From: Rubellimicrobium aerolatum
GTDB taxonomy: Bacteria; Pseudomonadota; Alphaproteobacteria; Rhodobacterales; Rhodobacteraceae
Assembly (NCBI RefSeq): GCF_017872975.1
Contig: NZ_JAGGJP010000003.1
Coordinates: 248,001-312,000, forward strand
Direction: 5' to 3'
Length of the DNA stretch: 64,000 bases
Below, piece after piece: positions 57,860-64,000 of the stretch (its first letter is position 1; each line of letters begins with the position of its first letter). Position numbers and translations under genes: made by a program. The notes beneath the pieces are model-generated. The model had not been told where the DNA came from. It did not search any database and saw only the letters and a program-made list of their open reading frames with translations.

Positions 57860-58640
57860 TCATCCGGGCCCCTCGCCCGAGGGCCAGCCGCTCAGCAGGG
57901 GCGGTGCGACCTCGCGCAGGAGCTTCAGTTCCATCGCGCGGGCGAAGTCGCAGTGATCCCGGGCGAGGATGGCGAAGGCGCCGGGGCCGTGCAGGACCTC
58001 GGCCTCGAACCAGGCGCGGAGATCCTCGGTGGTGGGGCCCCCGAAGGTGGGGATGCTGCCCGTCTCCTCCTTGGCCCCGCCGATGACGAGGGCATTCACC
58101 GTGACCCCGTCGAGGGCATGGCTGGCATAGGCCGTGGATGGCGCGATCCCGGCGTTGCTCTCGTCGTCGCCCGAGACGTCCACGATGCGCCCGGCAGTCC
58201 GGGGCGGCATCGAGGGCCGCTGCCGCGTGGACCAAGGCGACGCCGACCGCGGTGGAAGTGGAAGGGTACCGGTCCGAGAGTCGGGCCGGCGCGGCGACCG
58301 CGGCCGCGACGCGGAGGAGGTCGCCCTCATCGTCGATCATCTGCCAGCCTGGCAGGACGGCCTGCTGCCAGCCGGGGTCCGACCACTCGAAGACATAGAG
58401 GGCCACGGGCGCGCCGGAGAGGAAGGCCCGCCGGACCGAGGGCGCGAGCAGGGCCTGGGCGAGCCCCTCGCGCTGGAGGCGGTCCTCGGCCAGGTCCACC
58501 GAGCCCGACACGTCGAGCGCGAGGACCAAGGCCAGGCGGCGGTCCGGGGTTGCCGGGGCGGAGGCGGGGGTCGTCCAGTCGGTCGGGGCCAGGGCCTCGG
58601 CCGTGAGGGGGTCAAGGAGGGCGTCGAGAAGGAGGACCAT
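57860..58640 (-). pseudogene. DUF1194 (VWA-like) protein with a single-base frameshift
   Basis: The N-terminal part (from ATG 58640) reads RLALVLALDVSGSVDLAED, the MIDAS-type start of DUF1194, then RRAFLSGAPVALYVFEWSD. It is interrupted near codon 150: after ALDAAPDC the frame should read RRIVDVSGDDESNAG, but an extra C at 58190-58192 (CCC on the plus strand) shifts it. The second half then continues in the other frame to TGA at 57860-57862. Removing one base restores one 259-residue protein. It may be a real recent mutation or a homopolymer error. Confidence 0.75.
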
Positions 58641-58784
58641 GGGCGTCTCTCAGGGGGATGATCGGAGCCAGCGTCCGGGATGGGGGTTCGATCCCGAAGG
58701 GCCGACGAGACCGCTCCGACGTCGGGCGCGGACGGCGACGCGGCGTGCGGACGCTCCGGCCGGCCCGCGCGGCGCATGGAGGGC

Positions 58785-58985
58785 TCAGGTGCTGCGGCCC
58801 GCCGGCATGCTCCGGCAGCTCCAGCGTTGGACCACCCAGCCCGGATGCTCGCTCTGCCACTGGGCGAGCTGCGGCTGGGCTCCCATCATGCAGGTCATCA
58901 CCGACAGGTCGGCGAACTGCATGGCCTTGTCTTCGCAGATCTCCGGCTCCGCGCTCAGGCAGGCCAGGAAAGCCAACTCGATCAT
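58785..58985 (-). CDS. Small four-cysteine protein
   Basis: A 66-residue protein (start IELAFLACLSAEPEICEDKA) with four Cys and a CMMGAQPQLAQWQSEHPGW stretch of a type often seen in Rhodobacterales hypothetical proteins. There is no clear signal peptide; the N-terminus is mildly hydrophobic and could be one. ATG 58985 has GGGAG upstream at a long distance. Function unknown. Confidence 0.7.
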   Translation of the reverse strand: MIELAFLACLSAEPEICEDKAMQFADLSVMTCMMGAQPQLAQWQSEHPGWVVQRWSCRSMPAGRST

Positions 58986-59154
58986 GATGCGCAACTCCCA
59001 GTGGGGGCGAAGATGCAAGACGCAGGGCTCCGCGTTGCGGTGGATGCCGGCCACGCGTGAGATCGCGCCCGGTGACCTCTCGATGGACGGGACAGTCTGA
59101 GCCGACGGCCGTCCTGTTGCAGGTCCCATGCAGCCACGGGACTTGGCGCCCCCT

Positions 59155-59544
59155 TTAGCTCGTGGGCGCCAGCCCCACCCACACGCGGCCGCTGGCACCG
59201 TCGTCGACCGGCATCTCGGACGGCTGGGCGGCGTAACCCGGCGGCGGCCGGACCTGCATGAGGTCGGGGGCGAGACCGATCCCGGTCTCGACCGTGACGT
59301 CCACCGTCAGGCCGGTCGAGGTCAGGGTCGTGCGCACGACGGCGGGACCGCCGACGCGGGAACCCTGGCCCGTGGTGACGAGCGTGTTGTCGAACTCCAC
59401 CACGGCGAGGCAGGGGAGGTCGCAAGGCTCCAGGGACACCGCCGAGGGCGTGGAGCCCGCGACGGGGACGCCCCAGGCAGACTGGGTGACGTCTTGGGCC
59501 GACACCAGAGCGGGCCAGAGGATGAGGAGAAGGACAGCGCGCAT
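59155..59544 (-). CDS. Small exported beta-rich protein
   Basis: A 129-residue protein with a signal peptide (residues 1-16, ending VSA), two Cys (EPCDLPCLAVVEFDN) and a beta-rich mature region. No family is recognised. It lies 169 bases upstream of the four-cysteine gene and 43 bases downstream of the DUF1127 gene on the same strand. Confidence 0.72.
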   Translation of the reverse strand: MRAVLLLILWPALVSAQDVTQSAWGVPVAGSTPSAVSLEPCDLPCLAVVEFDNTLVTTGQGSRVGGPAVVRTTLTSTGLTVDVTVETGIGLAPDLMQVRPPPGYAAQPSEMPVDDGASGRVWVGLAPTS

Positions 59545-59587
59545 GGGTGCTCCTGAGCAGGGATGGGTTCATTGGAGGACGCGTGTC

Positions 59588-59836
59588 TCAGCGCGCGCGG
59601 GTCATGGTCAGCCAGTCGACCGCCCCCCAGGCGGCACGTGCGGCCTGGCCCGGCGCCGCCTCCCGGCTCAGGCCGATGTCGTCGAGCAGGTGGTCGTCGT
59701 ACCCGGCCAGCCTCGCCAGTTGCCGCTGGAGCGCCCGGTCCTCGGCGCGGAGCGCGAGGCAGCCGGCGAGCCTGGCGAGCAGGCCGGCGCGACGCGGGCG
59801 GAGCGGGGCGGTGGAGGGGATGTGAAACTCGGACAT
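59588..59836 (-). CDS. DUF1127 protein
   Basis: An 82-residue protein. The C-terminal half contains the DUF1127 motif (LARLAGYDDHLLDDIGLSRE), with an Arg-rich middle. Small DUF1127 proteins in Rhodobacter (for example CcaF1) interact with RNA and sRNAs under stress, though this one is somewhat long. ATG 59836. It is in the minus-strand row between two exported proteins. Confidence 0.82.
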   Translation of the reverse strand: MSEFHIPSTAPLRPRRAGLLARLAGCLALRAEDRALQRQLARLAGYDDHLLDDIGLSREAAPGQAARAAWGAVDWLTMTRAR

Positions 59837-59922
59837 GAAGATACTCCACAGGCGGGATGCAGGGCGGTGGACATGAGGGGACGCCCGACCGGAGGAGAGG
59901 GACGCTTCCTCGGTCCAGGGGA

Positions 59923-60420
59923 TCAGCTCCCGGCCAGGGTCAGGGTGCCACGGTTGATGCCCATGCCCTGGTACACCCCCGTGCGGAGCGAGCCCGAGAA
60001 GGACGTGTCGTAGTCCACCTCGCCCGAGGCGCCTTCGAAGCGCCCGGTGCCGCCGATGAAGGTGCCGTGGCCCCGGAAAGGAGCGCCGTTGCCCTCGCCC
60101 TCGATGCGCTTCCAGAGCTGGTCGCCCTTCGCGTCCACATAGACGCAGGTGCCGCTGTTGCGCTCGGCCGAGGTCGCGAGGACGGCCACCCCGATGACCA
60201 TGCAGCGCCCGGCGAGGCCGGCGAGCGGGCCTTCGGCGGCGGACAGCACCACGTAGATGTCGGCCATGTAGGCCTCCTGGCCGTCGCCCATGGGCAGGGT
60301 CGGGGCGGCGTCCACGGTGCTCCAGGTGAAGGGCGCCTCCACCTCCTGGGGCGCGGCCTCCTGGGCGAGCGCGCCGGTAGCGGCGAGGAGGAGGGCGGCG
60401 GTGAGGGTGGTCTTGAGCAT
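59923..60420 (-). CDS. Small secreted two-cysteine protein B
   Basis: A 165-residue exported protein (signal 1-19, ending ALA), paralogous to protein A at 56331-56840. They share AEGPLAGLAGRC, SGTCVYVDAKGDQLW and GGTGRFEGASGEV in the same order, with the two Cys aligned. ATG 60420 faces regulator B across 116 bases. It is first in a minus-strand series of small genes, probably one operon driven from this interval. Confidence 0.8.
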   Translation of the reverse strand: MLKTTLTAALLLAATGALAQEAAPQEVEAPFTWSTVDAAPTLPMGDGQEAYMADIYVVLSAAEGPLAGLAGRCMVIGVAVLATSAERNSGTCVYVDAKGDQLWKRIEGEGNGAPFRGHGTFIGGTGRFEGASGEVDYDTSFSGSLRTGVYQGMGINRGTLTLAGS

Positions 60421-60495
60421 GGGGGTCTCCCGAGGGTTGGCGTCCCGGTCCGGGGCGGCGCCCGCCGCCGTTGCCCTTTGGCGCGAGCCTGCCGC

Positions 60496-60501
60496 GTGGT
60501 A
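60496..60501 (+). promoter_or_regulatory. Conserved leader block upstream of regulator B
   Basis: GTGGTA, 41 bases upstream of the regulator B start, corresponds to the block before regulator A, with a similar sequence (GTGAGGGAGACG) just before the start codon. It may be the -10 region of the regulator promoter. Confidence 0.45.
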
Positions 60502-60536
60502 AGCTCCGCGCGGCGGAGTCGTGAGGGAGACGAGCG

Positions 60537-62286
60537 ATGGGGTTGCAGCTGCCCTGGTCCGATCGGTTCGCCGCGTCGTGGCGGCGAGGCAAGGCTGCGC
60601 CCGCCGGGGCGTCCCTGTCCCGAGGGAGTCCTGAAGCCGAGCCGAAATCGCCTGAAATCCTGCACGTGGGCGGCGCCGAGGCCGACCTTTCGACCAACCG
60701 CGTCCGCGCGCCCGACGGCACGGTGACCACCTTGCGCCGCCAGTCGGCCCAGGTGCTCCGCGTCCTGGCCGAGCGGCGGGAGCGCAACGTCTCCAAGGAT
60801 GCGCTCTTCGAGGAGGTCTGGCGCGGCGTCGCCGTGACCGACGACAGCCTCTTCCAATGCGTGGGGGAGATCCGGCGGGCGCTGGGATCGGCGCGCCCTG
60901 CCCTCGTGACGGTGGCACGGGACGGCTATCGGCTGGAGGCGGAGGGCGCCGGAACTCCCGTCGCGGTTGCCCCCACGCCGGCGCGGTCCTGGCTCGCGGC
61001 GGCTCTCCTGGGGGTCGCCGTCTTGGGGACGGCGGCGGCGCTGGCCCTGCGCGAGGGGCCGGAGGCGACGGCGGCCGCGGTCTTCGATGGGCCCGTGGTG
61101 GCGGTGCTGCCGGTGCGGAACCTGTCGGGCGGGGAGCGCTGGGACGTTCTGGCGCGCGGGCTCAGCGAGGACATCACCGCCGATCTCGCGCAGAACGGCT
61201 GGCTTTATGTGCTGGCGGGCGCGACGACCGAGGCCTACGCCGACTCCGCGCCGGAGGAGATCGCTGGGGCGCTGGGCGTGGACCATGTCGTCTCGGCGAC
61301 TGTCCAGGCCGAGGGCGGGCGTGTGAGCCTCGTGGCTTCGCTGGTCCAGGCCGACACGGGCCGGCAGGTGTGGTCGCGGCGGTGGGAGGGGGCCGAGGGC
61401 GATCTCCTGGGCTTCCAGCGCACCGCCGCCGAGGAGCTGACGGGAGAGCTGGCCTCGACCTGGAGCGGCGCGCTCGCCAACTCGGCACGGGCCCGGGCGC
61501 GGGGCCGGGACACGGACGACCTCAGCGCCTACGAGCTGGCGCAATTGGGCGTGGAGGCGTTCAACGCCGCCGATCCGCAGGCGGTGGAGGCGAGCGTCGC
61601 GCTTTTCGAGAAGGCCGTCGCGCGCGACCCGAACTTCGGCGATGCCTGGGCCTGGTTGGCCTATGCCCACATCTATCGTTTCTGGCCCGACACGCCGCCC
61701 GAGGAAACGCAGCGCTATTGGAAGCTGAGCGACGCGGCTGCGCTCGAAGCCTTGCGCGTCTCGCCGGACCTGCCCAAGCCGCTGATCTCGGCCGCCTACG
61801 TGTTCGAGCGGCGCGGCGACGACGCCACCGCGCAGCGGATGATCCGCCGCGCCGTCGCGGTTGCGCCCAACAACGCCGACATGCTGGCCTACGCGGCCAA
61901 TCGCGCCCTGCACCAGCCGGACCTCGCCCCCGAGATGCTGGGCTGGATCGAGCACGCGATGCGGCTCAACCCCGAGCGACCCGCCTGGTACGAGTTCGGC
62001 CTCGGCGCGACGCTGTTCGCCTTGGGCCGCCATGACGAGGCTGCCGACGCGTTCCTGGGGTTGCCAGACTTAGTGGACAGCCACGCCCTCGCGGCCGCCT
62101 CGCTGGCGCTGGCGGGGCGCAGGGCGCAGGGAGGAGGCGGGGGCGAGCTACGCCCGCGCCGCCGCGATGCCCGGCTTCACCATCGAATGGGGGCTCGACG
62201 CGCAGGACAGCGCGCCGGAGATGCGGCTGAAGCTGGAGGAGGGCCTGCGGCTCGCGCAAGAGGCGGCCCGGACGACCTCCCCGTGA
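60537..62286 (+). pseudogene. Winged-helix/TPR regulator B with a single-base frameshift
   Basis: ATG 60537 begins a protein homologous to regulator A. It has a winged helix at residues about 40-130, a membrane segment near residue 150 (SWLAAALLGVAVLGTAAALA), a TolB-N-like domain (VVAVLPVRNLSGGERWDVL) and TPR repeats (VARDPNFGDAWAWLAYAHIY and later). After ALAASLALAGRRAQ the frame is broken by one extra G in the GGG at 62129-62131. Without it the reading continues EEAGASYARAAAMPGFTIEW and ends at TGA 62284-62286. As it stands the frame runs on into the DUF924 gene as an apparent 779-residue fusion. It is ToxR-like in layout, unlike soluble regulator A. Confidence 0.8.
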
Positions 62287-62300
62287 GTTGGGAGGCATCC

Positions 62301-62876
62301 ATGACCATCGCGCCCCATGACCTGCTTACCTTCTGGTTCGACGAGGTCGGCTGGTTCGGTTGGAACGATAGTCTGGATCGCGCCATCCGCGCCCGCTTCG
62401 CGTCGGTCTGGAACGCCGCCAGGGACGGCGGGCTCCCCTCCTGGGCCACTGAGCCCTCCGGAGCGCTGGCTCTGGCGATCCTCCTCGACCAGTTCCCGCG
62501 CAGCATGCTCCGGGGCAGCTCGCGCGCCTTTGCCTCGGACCCGCAGGCCCGTGCCGTGGCCGAGAAAGCACTGGAGAGCGGCTGGGACCTGGCGGTCTCC
62601 GAACGCGAGCGGATGTTCTTCTACCTGCCCCTTGGGCACTCCGAGAGCCTTGCCGATCAGGACCGGGCGCTTCGCCTCGTCGAGGAGCGGATGCCGGATC
62701 TCGGGCGCATGTACCTCCCGCACGTGCGGGCGCACCGTGGGGTGATCCGGCGGTTCGGCCGCTTCCCCATGCGCAACGACGCGTTGGGACGGCAGAGCAC
62801 TCCCGAAGAGAAGGCGTTCCTCAACGGCGGCGGCTACGAACAACTGGTCATCGAGATGGAGACTCAATCCGCTTGA
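62301..62876 (+). CDS. DUF924 protein
   Basis: A 191-residue soluble helical protein of the DUF924 family, with DLLTFWFDEVGWFGWNDSLD, ILLDQFPRSMLRGS and RMFFYLPLGHSESLADQDRA typical of the family. It has TPR-like helices. ATG 62301 has GGGAGGC upstream and is independent of the broken regulator, 14 bases after that gene's expected stop. No precise function is known. Confidence 0.87.
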   Translation: MTIAPHDLLTFWFDEVGWFGWNDSLDRAIRARFASVWNAARDGGLPSWATEPSGALALAILLDQFPRSMLRGSSRAFASDPQARAVAEKALESGWDLAVSERERMFFYLPLGHSESLADQDRALRLVEERMPDLGRMYLPHVRAHRGVIRRFGRFPMRNDALGRQSTPEEKAFLNGGGYEQLVIEMETQSA

Positions 62877-63118
62877 GCCTGTCCAGGCCGACATCGGAGA
62901 TGACGCCCTGCCGCTCGGGTCGGCCGGTCGCGCTTCAAGCTGACTGCGGATGCTTTCTCGAACTCGCGGAAGAAGGGCAGCAGGTTCTCGATGATCTCGG
63001 ATCGTCCTCGCTGCGTCGTTCGGTAGGCAGACGGGACGGTGAGCCATCGAGGTCGGCGCGCCCGCGACACGGAACAGAGGGCTTCCAGCACGACCCATGC
63101 CGATCGCCCCGAGCCGAC
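62877..63118. other. 242-bp interval with no supported gene
   Basis: Between the DUF924 gene and a convergent unknown gene. A minus-strand open frame (62864-63091) with basic sequence overlaps the DUF924 stop but shows no convincing start or domain. No terminator was identified. Confidence 0.3.
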
Positions 63119-64000
63119 CTACGCAAGCTTCCGCTGAAGGGTGGCGAGTTGGCGATCCGCGTAGCGGAGCGACCGCCGATCGAGCTTCCGGTTCTCGAAC
63201 GTGTTCCAGACCGGGGTGCCCCAGTAGAGCCAGGGCCGATAGAGAACGCGGTGGAGGGAGGGCACGATCAACCGCCCGGTCCTGCCGTGCTTGACCTCCT
63301 GGATGCCCAGGCGCATGGCCGGCGTCCGATAGAGCGGGCGCGCGACGGGCTTCTTCCTGAACGCCACGACCTTGTCCGTCCTCGGCACCCGCTTCAGGAT
63401 CTCGCCCTCTGGCATCTCCGCGGCCCTGCCGTTCTCAAGCCAGGGCGCCATGTATTGGCGCGGCTCGAACCAGTTGTCGTAGACCCGGAAGATGTTGAGC
63501 ATCGCGATCAGCACTCGGGGGTTGAAGGCGGCGCCCTTGATGGAGCTCGGGCCGGACCGCGCAAATTTACCACCCGAGCGTCCTGTCAGGCTCACGCGCT
63601 CCCGGACGGAGTTGAAGAAGGTCGAGACCGGCTGGAACGTGGCCGACCAGACATGATGGGCCACCGCCGCCCGGGTGTCCGGGTTGGTGATGTCCTGGTC
63701 GAAGGCCAGGGCCTTGAGCTCCTGCCGCCGGGCGGAGCGCATGAGAGGAAAGCCCACGATCTTGTTCGTCTCGCCCGCGGTCTGGAGGGGCGAGCGCAGC
63801 CAGATCATCGGCATGAACGGCTGCTGGAAGTTGGAGCTCTGCACGGGACAGGCGGTCCCGAACCGGTCGCGCAGGACTGCCGTCTCCATCTTTGCGGCGT
63901 TGAAGGCCCGGAGGCGCTCCCCGTTGGTCATGGCCGCCTCGGCCACCGGATCGGCATTCCGCAACGCCTGGATGAACCGCTTCAGGTCGGCCTTGTAGGC
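63119..64000 (-). CDS. Unrecognised protein, possibly mobile-element derived (partial)
   Basis: The minus strand stays open from its stop at 63119 to the right window edge, so the true start is outside. A TTG near 63964 is probably internal. At least 293 residues are visible, with basic patches and a segment reading FNPRVLIAMLNIFRVYDNWF that resembles the late helical part of some transposase-type proteins; this is only a suggestion. No DDE or HUH motif could be placed. No inverted repeats were seen at its 3' end. Confidence 0.55.
   Translation of the reverse strand, partial: AYKADLKRFIQALRNADPVAEAAMTNGERLRAFNAAKMETAVLRDRFGTACPVQSSNFQQPFMPMIWLRSPLQTAGETNKIVGFPLMRSARRQELKALAFDQDITNPDTRAAVAHHVWSATFQPVSTFFNSVRERVSLTGRSGGKFARSGPSSIKGAAFNPRVLIAMLNIFRVYDNWFEPRQYMAPWLENGRAAEMPEGEILKRVPRTDKVVAFRKKPVARPLYRTPAMRLGIQEVKHGRTGRLIVPSLHRVLYRPWLYWGTPVWNTFENRKLDRRSLRYADRQLATLQRKLA

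Noticed and set aside
60537-62876. A 779-residue regulator-DUF924 fusion protein
   Set aside because: About 50 residues at the joint are out-of-frame sequence. Removing one G restores the regulator end, and DUF924 has its own start and ribosome site.
62864-63091. 75-codon minus-strand gene with LAGLIDADG-like appearance
   Set aside because: Overlaps the DUF924 stop and lacks a supporting motif; the resemblance is too slight.

Overview
The window is about 70% G+C and tightly packed. It looks like the chromosome of an alphaproteobacterium of the Rhodobacterales (Rhodobacteraceae / Roseobacter relatives). The reasons are a CcrM-type GANTC methyltransferase beside rnhB, a CenR-like response regulator, an HWE histidine kinase, the waaA-DUF4170-pmbA and leuS-lptE-holA gene orders, a DUF1127 protein and LacI-controlled sugar ABC transport. 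The genus cannot be read from the sequence. The very acidic porin fits a marine or salt-tolerant host, but this is an inference.

Layout. 0-1 kb: the end of an unknown gene and two small periplasmic c-type cytochromes. 1.2-8.9 kb: a rhamnoside island on the minus strand (GH78 alpha-L-rhamnosidase, binding protein, two permeases, ATPase) with a divergent LacI regulator and a good palindromic operator between them. 9-12.3 kb: an NAD block (pncC-type amidase and glutamine-dependent nadE, coupled by overlap) followed by a sulfite-oxidase-fold protein. 12.3-16.2 kb: a second LacI regulator, tRNA-Arg(CCT), an HWE kinase and an unusual membrane-anchored winged-helix protein with a small secreted partner. 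16.5-22 kb: rnhB, ccrM, mutY, dciA-like, dsbA-like and a CaiB-type CoA-transferase. 22-27.5 kb: lpxK, waaA, DUF4170, pmbA, DUF2125. 27.8-33.3 kb: HNH nuclease, flavoprotein, and a yjbH-yjbF exopolysaccharide-type locus ending in two tandem paralogous small acidic proteins. 33.4-42.4 kb: holA, lptE, leuS, porin, yggS, L,D-transpeptidase, ribA, cenR-like. 42.5-54.4 kb: housekeeping genes including xthA, cnoX-like, a Lon-substrate-domain protein, ubiH-type hydroxylase, amidase, aminotransferase, ftsK and lolA.

The last 9 kb (54.4-63 kb) is the accessory and most unusual part. It holds two homologous, mirror-image modules. Each consists of a winged-helix/TPR regulator divergent, across about 115 bp, from a small secreted two-cysteine protein, and even the leader sequence in front of the regulators is conserved. 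Module B's secreted gene heads a minus-strand series of small genes (DUF1127, two small unknowns, a VWA-like DUF1194 protein and a HExxH protein). Decay is visible here: two genes are broken by a single extra base in a G/C triplet, and a start-less TPR fragment lies between the modules. One broken gene, regulator B, reads on into the DUF924 gene and looks like a false fusion. The window ends inside an unrecognised minus-strand gene that may belong to a mobile element.

No rRNA, CRISPR array, complete insertion sequence or replication origin was seen. Starts were set from Shine-Dalgarno spacing and overlap with the preceding gene, and many neighbours share ATGA, GTGA or TTGA overlaps.
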